A stretch of 64,000 bases of DNA from Streptomyces melanogenes (lineage in GTDB: Bacteria > Actinomycetota > Actinomycetes > Streptomycetales > Streptomycetaceae): assembly GCF_014649795.1 (NCBI RefSeq), contig NZ_BMTS01000001.1, positions 496,001 through 560,000 on the forward strand, given 5' to 3'. Position numbers and translations under genes: made by a program. Below are positions 50,423-58,618 of the stretch, one piece after another. Positions within the stretch are counted from its first letter, which is position 1; each line of letters opens with the position of its first letter. The notes beneath the pieces are model-generated. The model did not search any database, was not told where the DNA came from, and was given only the letters and a program-made list of their open reading frames with translations.

Positions 50423-50934
50423 GAGCAGGTCAGGACCCGGGTCGTACTGCCGTCGTCCTCCGTGATGTCCCGGACGTGCTCGAAACCCATCTTGTCCAGC
50501 ACCGCCAGCGACGCCGTGTTCGGCTCGGCCACGGTGGCGTGCACCTCGGTCAGCTTGAGGGTGTCGAAGCCGTGGGCGACGATCGCCCGCGCCACCTCCA
50601 GACCGAGGCCGGAACCCCACACCTCGGGGGCCAGCGCGTAGATGATCTCGTGTCCGTCCACCTCTTCGGTGGGCTTGATCTCGGCGTGCCCGACCAGCCG
50701 CCCGCCCCGGCGAACGGCCCAGACATCGAACCGCTCCTCCGCGTACACCTTCGTGAAGATCCGCCCGAACAGCGCCCGGTCGTCCGCTTCGGAGGCAGTC
50801 CCGTCCCCCATCCACTGGGACACCCTGGTGTCCTGGAACAAGGCGACGAAACCCTCCTCGTCCTCGGGGGTGTACCGCTCAAGGAGCAGACGCTCGGTAC
50901 GCAACGTCGGGGTGCAAGCCGGGGTGGAAGTCAC
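50395..50934 (-). CDS. GNAT family N-acetyltransferase (RimJ/RimL-like)
   Basis: 179 residues from GTG 50934; the frame runs open to 51120 but those residues show no resemblance. The fold is typical: LRTERLLLERYTPEDEEGFVALFQDTRVSQWM, VRRGGRLVGHAEIKP, IIYALAPEVWGSGLGLEVARAIVAHGF for the acetyl-CoA loop, and VAEPNTASLAVLDKMGFEHVRD. This is the RimJ/RimL subgroup that acetylates protein N-termini or small amines. It overlaps the end of the convergent HGxxPAAW gene. Confidence 0.88.
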   Translation of the reverse strand: MTSTPACTPTLRTERLLLERYTPEDEEGFVALFQDTRVSQWMGDGTASEADDRALFGRIFTKVYAEERFDVWAVRRGGRLVGHAEIKPTEEVDGHEIIYALAPEVWGSGLGLEVARAIVAHGFDTLKLTEVHATVAEPNTASLAVLDKMGFEHVRDITEDDGSTTRVLTCSQSRAGTAT

Positions 50935-51133
50935 GAGCGCGACGCTACGCAACCGTGCTCCCGCTGCCAAACGTATTTCGCGGTGGGAGCGGTTGAAGGA
51001 GTAGACGCAGACGGGGTGTCGAGCGGGCGTTGTGAAAACCCACCTGCCCCTTCCCTCCGACTCGCCTATCGTCGATCCGATCCCTGGCCGAAGCCGCGGC
51101 TCGGCCAGTTCGGGAACCACGACGTGGAGGATG

Positions 51134-52102
51134 ATGGTGCGCTACCGCGAGCTGGGACGCAGTGGATTGTCCGTGTCCGAGATCGGTTACGGCGCCTGGG
51201 GCATCGGCGCCTCCGGCTGGGTGGGTGCTTCGGAGGACGAGTCCGTACGCGCGCTGCACCGGGCCATCGACCTCGGGGTGAACTTCATCGATACGGCGCG
51301 CGGCTACGGCGAGAGCGAGCGCATCGTCGGCCAGGTGGTGCGTGAGCGGGCCGGTGACCAGGTGCTGGTCGCCACCAAAGTGCCGCCGAAGAACCGGATA
51401 TGGCCCGCGCCCGACGGCCTGGACCCCGCCGAGGCGTTCCCCGGTGCGCACATTCGCGCGAGCCTGGAGACCAGTCTGCGCGCCAGCGGGCTTGAGCACT
51501 TCGACGTACTCCAGTTCCACGTCTGGAACGACGAGTGGGTCGGCCGAGGGGACTGGCTGGAGACGGTCGCCGAGCTGAAGCGGGAGGGGAAGATCCGGCT
51601 GTTCGGCGTCTCGATCAACGACCACCGGCCCGACACCGCGCTCGCGCTCGTCCGCAGCGGTGCCGTGGACAGCGTGCAGGTCATCTACAACATCTTCGAC
51701 CAGTCGCCCGCCGACGAGCTGCTGCCCGCCTGCGAGGAGCACGGCGTGGGCGTCATCGTCCGGGTCGCGCTGGACGAGGGCGGGCTCACCGGCCGGATCA
51801 CCGCCGGAACCACCTTCCCCGAAGGGGACTTCCGCAGCCGCTACTTCCGGGGCGACCGCCCCGCGCAGGTCGAGCGGCGAGTGGCCGCCATCGTCGCCGA
51901 CCTCGGCATCGCGCCCGACGAGATCGCGGAGAACGCGCTGCGGTTCGTGCTGAGTTCGCCGGCCGTCTCCACCGTCATCCCCGGCATGCGTACGGTACGC
52001 AACGTCGAGCGCAATACCGCCCTCAGCGACGGCCGTCCGCTCACCGCCGACCAGCTCGCCGTGCTGGCCGAGCACCGGTGGCCGCGCAACTTCTACTCCT
52101 GA
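51134..52102 (+). CDS. Aldo/keto reductase
   Basis: 322 residues from ATG 51134. GGAGG ends 3 nt before it, so the GTG at 51137 (spacing 6) is an equally good start. AKR motifs: [38 protein letters not shown] with the catalytic Asp/Tyr, [11 protein letters not shown] with the Lys, and [14 protein letters not shown]. The segment [19 protein letters not shown] and the C-terminal [16 protein letters not shown] are typical of bacterial AKR5/YhdN-like members. It should reduce small aldehydes or ketones with NADPH. An aminoglycoside-kinase-like gene follows after 63 nt. Confidence 0.9.
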   Translation: MVRYRELGRSGLSVSEIGYGAWGIGASGWVGASEDESVRALHRAIDLGVNFIDTARGYGESERIVGQVVRERAGDQVLVATKVPPKNRIWPAPDGLDPAEAFPGAHIRASLETSLRASGLEHFDVLQFHVWNDEWVGRGDWLETVAELKREGKIRLFGVSINDHRPDTALALVRSGAVDSVQVIYNIFDQSPADELLPACEEHGVGVIVRVALDEGGLTGRITAGTTFPEGDFRSRYFRGDRPAQVERRVAAIVADLGIAPDEIAENALRFVLSSPAVSTVIPGMRTVRNVERNTALSDGRPLTADQLAVLAEHRWPRNFYS

Positions 52103-52165
52103 GCCGCTGCCGGGGCGCCGTGAAACTCCGGTGCGCCGGTCCCGGCGGTGGGATACAACGAGAGC

Positions 52166-52948
52166 ATGGAAGAAGAGCGGTTGCCCGGGGGCCGGACGGT
52201 CGGCGCGGTACGCATCGGTGACGCCGTCCACCGGGCCGCCCAGCCCTGGACACCCGCCGTGCACGCGGTGCTGCGGCACCTGGAAGCCGGGGGGTTCGAG
52301 GGCGCGCCCCGGGCGCTCGGCACGGACGATCAGGGCCGCGAGATCCTGACGCATCTCGCGGGGGAGACGGCTGGGGAGGAGCTTCCCTGGCCCGGCTGGG
52401 TGTACTCGGACGCCGCGCTGGTGAGCGTCGGCCGGTGGGCGCGGCGGCTGCACGACGCCACGGAGACGTTCGTGCCGCCGCCCGGCGCGCGCTGGCTGGC
52501 CGGGCAGACCTGGCGGCCCGGCCTGGTCATCGGCCACCACGACGCCGCCCCGTGGAACGCGGTGTGGCGCGACGGAGAGCTTGCCGGGTTCTTCGACTGG
52601 GACACGGCGGGGCCCTCGTCGCGCGAGTTCGACCTGGCGTTCACGGTGCTGACCTGGGTGCCGCTGCACGCCCGCCGGTTCGCCCGGCGCACCGGGTTCA
52701 CGGACTTCGACGACCGGTCGCGCCGCCTCCATCTGTTCCTCGACGCGTACGGCTACGAAGGCGACCGGTCGGCGTTCGGGGCCGTCGTGGCCCGGCGGGC
52801 CCGTACGAACGCCGAAGTGATCGACCGCATGGCGGCCGGCGGCGACCCCGTCTACACGGCGCTGGCGCCCGTCGCGGCCGACCTGCGCCAGGCGGCCCTC
52901 GAAGTCGAAGCGCTGCCGGAGTCCTTCTGGCGCGGGCCCACGGCGTAG
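52166..52948 (+). CDS. Aminoglycoside phosphotransferase-family (APH/choline-kinase-like) protein
   Basis: 260 residues from ATG 52166; a GATACA element 9 nt upstream suggests leaderless transcription, and GTG 52148 is an alternative start. Kinase-like motifs: VIGHHDAAPWNAVWRDGELAGFFDWDTAGPSSREFDLAF, where HxDxxPxN is the catalytic loop and DWD the metal site. The N-lobe is short and the P-loop is indistinct, which is common in the family. Members phosphorylate aminoglycosides, homoserine, choline or fructosamines. No antibiotic target can be inferred from sequence alone. Confidence 0.85.
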   Translation: MEEERLPGGRTVGAVRIGDAVHRAAQPWTPAVHAVLRHLEAGGFEGAPRALGTDDQGREILTHLAGETAGEELPWPGWVYSDAALVSVGRWARRLHDATETFVPPPGARWLAGQTWRPGLVIGHHDAAPWNAVWRDGELAGFFDWDTAGPSSREFDLAFTVLTWVPLHARRFARRTGFTDFDDRSRRLHLFLDAYGYEGDRSAFGAVVARRARTNAEVIDRMAAGGDPVYTALAPVAADLRQAALEVEALPESFWRGPTA

Positions 52949-52958
52949 GCCCGGCCCG

Positions 52959-53225
52959 TCAGAGGTGCGCGGCGGTCATCGCCATCGCGAGGACGATGGT
53001 CACCAGCGCCAGGCTCATCATGGCCGCCCGCGCGGGGCTCATGCGGTTGCTCTCCCACCCCGTGCCCGAGGCGCCGCCGCGCGGTGAGGCGCCCCGGTCC
53101 GCCTCGCGCAGCCGGGTGCACCATTCGCAGTCGAGTCCCGGGCGGGCTGGTGTGGACAGCCAGTAGGCCCCGGTCAGTTCGGCCCGGTGCGCGGTTTCCG
53201 GGCCCTGTGCAGCGTCCCTGTCCAT
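52959..53225 (-). CDS. Small C-terminally anchored hypothetical protein
   Basis: 88 residues. The central CEWCTRLRE offers two Cys residues three positions apart. The C-terminus is one membrane helix (AAMMSLALVTIVLAMAMTAAHL), making it a possible tail-anchored protein. No family is recognised. Coding support is moderate: an ATG at 53225, a complete helix and no overlap with other genes. Confidence 0.5.
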   Translation of the reverse strand: MDRDAAQGPETAHRAELTGAYWLSTPARPGLDCEWCTRLREADRGASPRGGASGTGWESNRMSPARAAMMSLALVTIVLAMAMTAAHL

Positions 53226-53459
53226 GCCCGGTTCAACGCCGTGGCGCGGCCGGGGGGAATGCGTGCGTCAGGTTTCGCGATCAAATCGTTGCCACCGGGC
53301 ATGATCGAGTGTGCGTACACGAGATCGTTCTCCGCCCCTTTGTGCGCCACCGGGGGAGCGATTGTGGCTGGCGGTTCACTGTCGGCGGGCGGGGGTGCCT
53401 GCGATGCTGACGGCAGGGCTTCGAAGCGGCCGGGCCTGTCCGTCGGTACGGCCGCGTGC

Positions 53460-53502
53460 GTGCCGGGGACGCAGGGTTCCCCTCCCGCTGCGTCCCCGGC
53501 AC
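53460..53502. terminator. First of two tandem perfect hairpins
   Basis: GTGCCGGGGACGCAG / CTGCGTCCCCGGCAC, a perfect 15-bp stem with a 13-nt loop, two nucleotides from the second hairpin. Confidence 0.75.
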
Positions 53503-53504
53503 CC

Positions 53505-53544
53505 GGTGCCCGCTCCGCGTCCATCGCTTCGCGGAGCGGGCACC
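53505..53544. terminator. Second tandem perfect hairpin, adjacent to the hydrolase stop
   Basis: GGTGCCCGCTCCGCG / CGCGGAGCGGGCACC, a perfect 15-bp stem with a 10-nt loop, 20 nt past the minus-strand stop of the alpha/beta hydrolase gene. Confidence 0.85.
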
Positions 53545-53564
53545 GATGGCCTCGCCCGGCGGCG

Positions 53565-54404
53565 TCAGCCCAGGAACGTGCTGGTGGCAGCCACGAACCG
53601 GTCGGCGTCGTCGAGCCACGGGAAGTGCCCGGCCCCCGGCTGAACGACCAGCTCGGCGTGCGGGAAGACCTCGGCCACCTCGGCCATCGCGCCGGGCGGC
53701 GAATTGAGGTCGACCTCTCCGGCCAGCAGCAGGACGGGCGAGCCGAGCCGCGCGAGCGCCGCCCGGGTGGCCTCCGGGTCGAACGCGCCCTCGCCGCCGA
53801 AGGCCGCCGCGGCCTCCCCGTTCTTCTGCCCGTCCTCGGCGGCCTTGTGGGCCCGCGCCGCCTCGTCCCAGCGGCCGTACCAGAACGGCGCGACCGCCGA
53901 CCACGAGTCGGCCGTCGCCTTCCCACCGAAGATCGCCTCCAGCGCGGCGAACGCCTCCGGGAACCACGGCTCCCCCCGCCGCAGCAGCGCCGTCTCCCGC
54001 CGGACCTCACCCGCCACCACGATGCCGAGCGCCGCCACGCTCGGCGTGATCAGGGCGAGCCTGCCGACGCGCTCGGGATGCCGCTCCGCGTACCGCACGG
54101 CCAGGTTCGTCCCGGCGGAGTGCGCGAGCAGGTCCACCCGGTCGAGCCCCAGGTGCTCGCGCAGCGCCTCGACGTCGCCGACGAGCCGGTCGCAGCGGTA
54201 CGAGGCGGTGTCCGCCGGAACCGCCGACTCACCGGTTCCCCGCAGGTCGAGCATGATCAACTGCCGGTGGGCGGAGAGACCACCGAGCTCCCCGAGGTAG
54301 GCGGAGGCCTGCATCGGCCCGCCGGGCAGACAGATCAGCGGGGGGCCTTCCCCGAATACGTGGTAGGCGAGCTTTGTTTCGTCGTATGTGGAGAAGGTGG
54401 GCAT
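53565..54404 (-). CDS. Alpha/beta hydrolase (proline-iminopeptidase-like)
   Basis: 279 residues from ATG 54404; the frame is open upstream to 54497 without support. Fold markers: LAYHVFGEGPPLICLPGGPMQASAYL with the oxyanion segment, LIMLDLRGTGESAVP, VDLLAHSAGTNLAVRYAERHPERV with the nucleophile Ser in AHSAG, LLLAGEVDLNSPP with the Asp, and VVQPGAGHFPWLDDADRFV with the His. The GGPM and RGTGES segments are typical of peptidases of the S33 group. The substrate may be a peptide or small ester. It lies 13 nt after the coiled-coil membrane gene and ends at a double hairpin. Confidence 0.9.
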   Translation of the reverse strand: MPTFSTYDETKLAYHVFGEGPPLICLPGGPMQASAYLGELGGLSAHRQLIMLDLRGTGESAVPADTASYRCDRLVGDVEALREHLGLDRVDLLAHSAGTNLAVRYAERHPERVGRLALITPSVAALGIVVAGEVRRETALLRRGEPWFPEAFAALEAIFGGKATADSWSAVAPFWYGRWDEAARAHKAAEDGQKNGEAAAAFGGEGAFDPEATRAALARLGSPVLLLAGEVDLNSPPGAMAEVAEVFPHAELVVQPGAGHFPWLDDADRFVAATSTFLG

Positions 54405-54417
54405 GGCGGAGACTCTG

Positions 54418-55062
54418 TCAGGGGCGCCGGGGCCGGGCAACCCGGTTCCTCGGCAGGCGGCCGTCGGGCCGGGCCGATGCGCCGATGGTGATCTCACCCG
54501 GGCGGTAGAGCCGCTCGTGCACCTTGCCCGCGAAGTCCAGCATCTGGGCCTGCAGGGCGCCGGTGGTCTCCCGGTACCGCAGGGTGTCGGCCGGTTCGCG
54601 CGCCCCGTCCGGCTCGCTGCCCGCCAGCCATTCGTCGACGTCCTCGATGAGCGCGAGGTGGCAGGTGTAGATCGCGTCGATCAGGTCCGTCACCGCCGCC
54701 TGTTCGTCCTCGGCGAGCATGAGGCGCAGGACCCACTCGGCCGCCTGCAGCTCCCGTATGCGGTCGTGCACGGCCGCCCGCTCCGCCTCCAGGTCGTCGT
54801 CGGTGCCCCGGGGTGTCTGCACGTGTTGGCGCACGATCCGCATCTGGCGCCGGACGGTGTCCACGCACAGGATCAGGTCGGCGTACGCGGCGCGTTTGCG
54901 GGCTACCGTCTCGGCCTCCTGCTGCGAGACGAGCTGCAAACGCGCCACGTCGAGCTGCCCGCGTGCGGAAACACGGGCACTCGCCCAGGTGGTGAGGGCG
55001 CCGACGACCGCACCGCTGGCGCCAAGACCCGCACCGACGACCACCGCCCACTGTCCGTCCAT
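54418..55062 (-). CDS. Membrane-anchored coiled-coil protein of unknown function
   Basis: 214 residues. One N-terminal helix (WAVVVGAGLGASGAVVGALTTWA) is followed by a long charged helical region (VARLQLVSQQEAETVARKRAAYADLI), suggesting a bitopic protein with a cytoplasmic coiled coil. A second helical unit is centred on LMLAEDEQAAVTDLIDAIYTCHLALIEDVDEW. No family is recognised. It is upstream of the alpha/beta hydrolase in a probable two-gene operon. Confidence 0.75.
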   Translation of the reverse strand: MDGQWAVVVGAGLGASGAVVGALTTWASARVSARGQLDVARLQLVSQQEAETVARKRAAYADLILCVDTVRRQMRIVRQHVQTPRGTDDDLEAERAAVHDRIRELQAAEWVLRLMLAEDEQAAVTDLIDAIYTCHLALIEDVDEWLAGSEPDGAREPADTLRYRETTGALQAQMLDFAGKVHERLYRPGEITIGASARPDGRLPRNRVARPRRP

Positions 55063-55178
55063 GGAACAGACGTTAGGGCGCGGCGGGGCAGCCGCAGGGG
55101 GTGCTCGCGGATGTTCGCAGGAGTTGGCTGCCGAACGGCGGCGGTCGGCCGTCGCGAGCGGCCCCGTCCACGCACCCC

Positions 55179-55352
55179 CTACTTGTCCCCCTTCGCGTCC
55201 GCGTCCGCCGCTGCCGACTCCGCCGCGCCGACCTTCTGCTCCATCTGCTGTTCCGTGCCCGAGGGTGAGTCCGATCGGGGGTGGGAGTGGGAGCAGCCCG
55301 TGGCCAGTGCGGCGGTCAGGGCCACGGTCGCCAGGGCGTGGCGGGTGCGCAT
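55179..55352 (-). CDS. Very small lipoprotein
   Basis: 57 residues from ATG 55352. The signal peptide with lipobox LATGC (Cys20) predicts a lipid-anchored mature peptide of 38 residues rich in Ser, Gln, Ala and acidic residues. The start codon overlaps the stop of the upstream secreted protein as TGATG, so translation is probably coupled. Function is unknown. Confidence 0.7.
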   Translation of the reverse strand: MRTRHALATVALTAALATGCSHSHPRSDSPSGTEQQMEQKVGAAESAAADADAKGDK

Positions 55353-55774
55353 CACTTTGTTCCGTTGTTGTTCGTCTTGCACCAGGCGGCCACGTCCTTC
55401 AGGTCCTTCTGGCGTTGCTGAAGGGTTGTCACCAATCCCTTGCGGTGGGTGAGTTTGTCGTTGAGGTAGGTCTCGATCGCCGTGTGGCCCTCTTTCTTGG
55501 CGTTGTCCACCCGCTGCTGCAGCCGGGCCACCGAACCCACGGTGGTCACACCGCCGTTGAGGCGGTCGAGGGAGTGGTCGAGGCGCGTCGCGACCTTGGG
55601 CGCTCGCTTGCAGACGGCTTTGGCGCCGTCGGTCGTGGGTGCCTTGGCCGTGGTGCGCGGGGGCTTGGAGGGGGTGGCGTCCGCGAAGGCGCTGGGGGCG
55701 GTGACGGTCAGTACGGCCGTCGCGGCCAGCGCGGCGGCTGCCGCCCGGCGGCGGGGCGAGAAGGGTTTCTGCAT
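55352..55774 (-). CDS. Small secreted helical protein downstream of the two-component system
   Basis: 140 residues. A signal peptide (AAAAALAATAVLTVTAPSAFA) is followed by a Thr/Pro/Lys linker and a helical domain with two Cys residues (GAKAVCKRAPKVATRLDHSLDRLNGG; VARLQQRVDNAKKEGHTAIETYLNDKL; DLKDVAAWCKTNNNG), probably disulfide-linked. It has no known catalytic motif. The gene starts 59 nt after the histidine kinase stop and is coupled to the tiny lipoprotein gene. It is a good candidate for a target or partner of the two-component system. Confidence 0.78.
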   Translation of the reverse strand: MQKPFSPRRRAAAAALAATAVLTVTAPSAFADATPSKPPRTTAKAPTTDGAKAVCKRAPKVATRLDHSLDRLNGGVTTVGSVARLQQRVDNAKKEGHTAIETYLNDKLTHRKGLVTTLQQRQKDLKDVAAWCKTNNNGTK

Positions 55775-55833
55775 GGTGGGTGCCTCCCGGTCCACAGGAC
55801 TGGTGCCTCGGGGTTGGTGCTGACGACCGGAGG

Positions 55834-57300
55834 CTAGGAAGGCTCTTTGTGGAAACTCTGTGACCGGGCCGCCGTGAGCGTCAGCCAGTCCCGCTGGAGG
55901 GGGAGCGCGCCGCTCTGGGAGGGGGCCCGCGAGGGCAGTCGTACCGTACAGCGGGTGCCCACGTCGCCGGGCCCTGCGCCCAGTTCGACGGTCCCGCCGT
56001 GCAGCGCCGCCTGCTGGGCGGCCAGCGTGAGGCCGAGCCCGGAGCCGGTGCTGCCGGGGCCCCGGTGGAAGCGTCGGAACACCTCCTCTTTGCGGGCGTC
56101 GGGCGGGATGCCCGGGCCCCGGTCGTCCACGGTGATCAGCACCTGCCCGTCCGCCCGGCGCACGGCCACGGCGACCTCGGCCCGGCCCCGCGCGTCCCTG
56201 CCGTGCGCGAGCGCGTTGCCGATGAGGTTGTCGAGCAGGATCCGGATGCCGGGCTCCCAGCAGTGCACCGGCGCGGGCTCCGCGTCCAGGGTGATCCGGG
56301 CATCCGGTGCCCGCCGCCGGGCCTCGGCGACCGCCGCGTCCGCGGTCTCCGCGACATCGAGCACGCGGAAGGCGTCCGGTTCCACCAGATCGCCGCGCCC
56401 CAGCTCCCGCAGCGCGACCAGCATGCCGAGCAGCCGCGCGTGCTCCGCCCGCAACTCGTCGACGACAGCGGTACGTTCCGTCTCCGGCATGCCGGGAAGG
56501 GCCAGGACGTCGAGGTTGGTGCCCATGCTCATCAGCGGGTTGCGCAGCTCGTGCGAGGCGGCCGCGGAGAAGGAGCGGGCGGTGTCCAGGGCCTGTGCGG
56601 TGCGGGCGGCCTGTTCGTCGTAGCGGGCCAGGACGGTTTGCAGGGTGGCGGCCAGGTCGTCGACCTCGGTGACCCGGGTCGGCCGGTGCTCCAGTCGTAC
56701 CGCGCTCGTACGGGGATCGAGGCCCGCCGCGCTGTGCCGCAGCCGGCGCAGCGGGCGGGTCGCCCCGCTCGCGACGGCCCAGGCCAGCAGTGCGGAGAGC
56801 GGGGCGGCGAGCAGGGCGGTGGTCGCCGTCCGCCGTCGTACGAGGCCGAGTTGGGCCCGGTTGGCGGTGTCCGGCGCGAACACCCACAGGGTGCCGGACA
56901 CCTGCGGCCCCTTGACCGGCAGCGCGTACGCCCGCCAGCTGCGGCCCGCGCCCCGCACGGTCACCGGCACCTTGCTCATATTCGGCAGCGGGACGGACGC
57001 GTCGGGCTGCGGCCCGCCGCTGAACGTGCCGTCGGGCCCGGTCAGCCGTACGCCCACGTCGAGTGCCGCGTTGAAGAGCTTGCGCTGCCGGTTCGCCTCG
57101 GCGTTGGCCTGGTCGTTGGCCGCGGCCCGCAGTAGTGTGCGGGCGTCGTGGGCGATCGCGGTGGCCCGGGTCCGCAGATGGCTGTCCTCCTCGCGGTGCA
57201 GATCGCGGGCGACGAGCGTGAGCAGCAGCCAGCCGCAGGCCAGGACGAGGATCGGTACGGCCACGCCCACCGCGAGGGCGATCCGGGTGGACAGTCTCAC
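55834..57300 (-). CDS. Sensor histidine kinase
   Basis: 488 residues; its start overlaps the response regulator stop as ATGA. Two membrane helices (about 7-32 and 159-180) flank an outer domain of about 125 residues. A HAMP segment is followed by HisKA with phospho-acceptor His250 in AAASHELRNPLMSMG, and an HATPase_c domain with LLDNLIGNALAHG, VDDRGPGIP and GSGLGLTLAAQQAALHGG. It autophosphorylates and passes phosphate to the partner. The outer domain has no recognisable ligand-binding family. The small secreted proteins downstream may be its regulon. Confidence 0.95.
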   Translation of the reverse strand: MRLSTRIALAVGVAVPILVLACGWLLLTLVARDLHREEDSHLRTRATAIAHDARTLLRAAANDQANAEANRQRKLFNAALDVGVRLTGPDGTFSGGPQPDASVPLPNMSKVPVTVRGAGRSWRAYALPVKGPQVSGTLWVFAPDTANRAQLGLVRRRTATTALLAAPLSALLAWAVASGATRPLRRLRHSAAGLDPRTSAVRLEHRPTRVTEVDDLAATLQTVLARYDEQAARTAQALDTARSFSAAASHELRNPLMSMGTNLDVLALPGMPETERTAVVDELRAEHARLLGMLVALRELGRGDLVEPDAFRVLDVAETADAAVAEARRRAPDARITLDAEPAPVHCWEPGIRILLDNLIGNALAHGRDARGRAEVAVAVRRADGQVLITVDDRGPGIPPDARKEEVFRRFHRGPGSTGSGLGLTLAAQQAALHGGTVELGAGPGDVGTRCTVRLPSRAPSQSGALPLQRDWLTLTAARSQSFHKEPS

Positions 57301-57992
57301 GGCCCCTCCCGCAGGACGAAACCCACTCCGCGCACGGTGTGGAGCAGCCGGGGAGCGCCGTCCGCCTCCAGTTTGCGGCGCAGATAGCTGACGAAGGTGT
57401 CCACCGCGTCGGTGCGTACGTCGACGTCGTACCCCCAGACCCGTTCAAGGAGTTGGTCGCGGGTGAGGACGAGGCCGGTGTTGCGGGCGAGGACTTCGAG
57501 GAGTTCGTACTCGCGCCTGGTGAGGTCCAGGAGACGTCCGTCGCGGTGTGCGGTGCGCGCTGCCGGGTCGACGACGAGGCCGCAGGCCCTGACCACGTCG
57601 TGTCCGGCGGGCGGGCGGCGGCGCAGCAGCGCGCGCAGCCGCAGCACCAGCTCCTGCAGTGCGAACGGCTTGACCAGGTAGTCGTCGCCGCCCGCCTGGA
57701 GCCCGGCGATGCGGTCGGCGGTCTCGTCGAGCGCCGACAGCATCAGTACGGGCAGATCGTGCCCGGCGCCCCGCAGGGCCGTACACACCTCGATGCCGCT
57801 CATGCCCGGCATGGAGACGTCGAGCACCAGCACATCGGGCGGCGCCTCCTCGACGGCGGCGAGCGCGGCCCGTCCGCCGTCGGCGGTACGCACCCGAAAC
57901 CCACTGAGCCGCAGCCCCCGCTCCAGCGAGCGGCGCACCGCATCGTCATCGTCGACGACCAGAACGTCCCCCGGACGGTTCGAACCGCTCAT
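57297..57992 (-). CDS. OmpR/PhoB-family response regulator
   Basis: 231 residues from ATG 57992. The receiver domain has the acidic triad near VLVVDDDDAV, phospho-acceptor Asp58 in VLVLDVSMPGMSG, and the Lys in DDYLVKPFALQEL. The C-terminal winged helix reads LDLTRREYELLEVLARNTGLVLTRDQLLERVWGYDVDVRTDAVDTFVSYLRRKL. It is the upstream member of the coupled pair with the kinase. It is divergent from the small membrane gene at 58140, whose TTGAAC palindromes lie between them. Confidence 0.95.
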   Translation of the reverse strand: MSGSNRPGDVLVVDDDDAVRRSLERGLRLSGFRVRTADGGRAALAAVEEAPPDVLVLDVSMPGMSGIEVCTALRGAGHDLPVLMLSALDETADRIAGLQAGGDDYLVKPFALQELVLRLRALLRRRPPAGHDVVRACGLVVDPAARTAHRDGRLLDLTRREYELLEVLARNTGLVLTRDQLLERVWGYDVDVRTDAVDTFVSYLRRKLEADGAPRLLHTVRGVGFVLREGP

Positions 57993-58089
57993 CCGCCTCA
58001 CCTCACTGCGCGCTGTCGCGGGGGAGTCAGGGTACGGCGCCCGCCTGTGTACGGGGCGGGCTCGGCGGACCGTCCGCCGATGAGCTATG

Positions 58090-58121
58090 TTGAACGCGTT
58101 CAAGACATTGAACGTGTTCAA
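58090..58121. promoter_or_regulatory. Twin TTGAAC palindromes (probable TetR-type operators)
   Basis: TTGAACGCGTTCAA (58090-58103, perfect) and TTGAACGTGTTCAA (58108-58121, one mismatch), 18 bp apart, lie directly before the ribosome-binding site of the gene at 58140. Confidence 0.7.
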
Positions 58122-58139
58122 AAATGGGGAGGGTGTGGC

Positions 58140-58565
58140 ATGGGGGGCATCGCGGTGTCGACGGGCCGGACGGCCGAACGCCGGGTCGGGCGGGTGCTCG
58201 GGCGCATGGGGCTGTGCGTTCTGATGTATGTCGGACTGCATACCGTGGCGTGGACGGCCGTCATCCTGAAGGCCGACTGGGAGGACAGTTCTTCCCAGAA
58301 GGTGCATCTCGCTGCCGGGATGCTCGGGTTCGTCGGCATACCGACCCTGCTCGTCGCGATTCTGGCGGTGTCGGTGCATCGCCGCATGGACGTGGTCCGC
58401 TTCCGGATCCTGCTGGCGATGGGGTTGGTGCCGTGGGTGGGACTGCTCCTCGGGCTCAACTTCCCCGAGCCGCTGTCGTTCCAGCTCATGGCCCAGTTCG
58501 CCTTTGCGGCGCTGATACCGGCGCCGCTGTTCCCCGAGGACTGGGAGGGCGGGGCCGACCGGTGA
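58140..58565 (+). CDS. Four-TM small membrane protein controlled by TTGAAC operators
   Basis: 141 residues from ATG 58140, with GGGGAGGG just upstream; an ATG at 58080 is in frame but would translate through the palindromes. Four hydrophobic segments (GLCVLMYVGLHTVAWTAVIL; LAAGMLGFVGIPTLLVAILAVSV; ILLAMGLVPWVGLLLGLNF; LMAQFAFAALIPAPLF). No family is recognised. Twin palindromes of the type bound by TetR repressors lie in its promoter, yet no tetR gene is adjacent, so the regulator is encoded elsewhere. Confidence 0.75.
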   Translation: MGGIAVSTGRTAERRVGRVLGRMGLCVLMYVGLHTVAWTAVILKADWEDSSSQKVHLAAGMLGFVGIPTLLVAILAVSVHRRMDVVRFRILLAMGLVPWVGLLLGLNFPEPLSFQLMAQFAFAALIPAPLFPEDWEGGADR

Positions 58566-58589
58566 CGCGGCTCCCGCGCGCGTCACCGG
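58559..58589. terminator. Bidirectional terminator overlapping a gene end
   Basis: CCGGTGACGCG / CGCGTCACCGG, a perfect 11-bp stem with a 9-nt loop. The left arm includes the TGA of the small membrane gene; the convergent GNAT gene ends 30 nt further on. Confidence 0.8.
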
Positions 58590-58618
58590 TTCGGCGGCCG
58601 TGACCGTACGGCCAAGTC

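Larger units (their letters stand above)
53226..53564. other. 339-nt non-coding region between small protein and alpha/beta hydrolase
   Basis: No gene supported. The first 230 nt should carry the promoter of the small hypothetical gene. The rest holds two consecutive perfect hairpins annotated separately. Confidence 0.6.
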
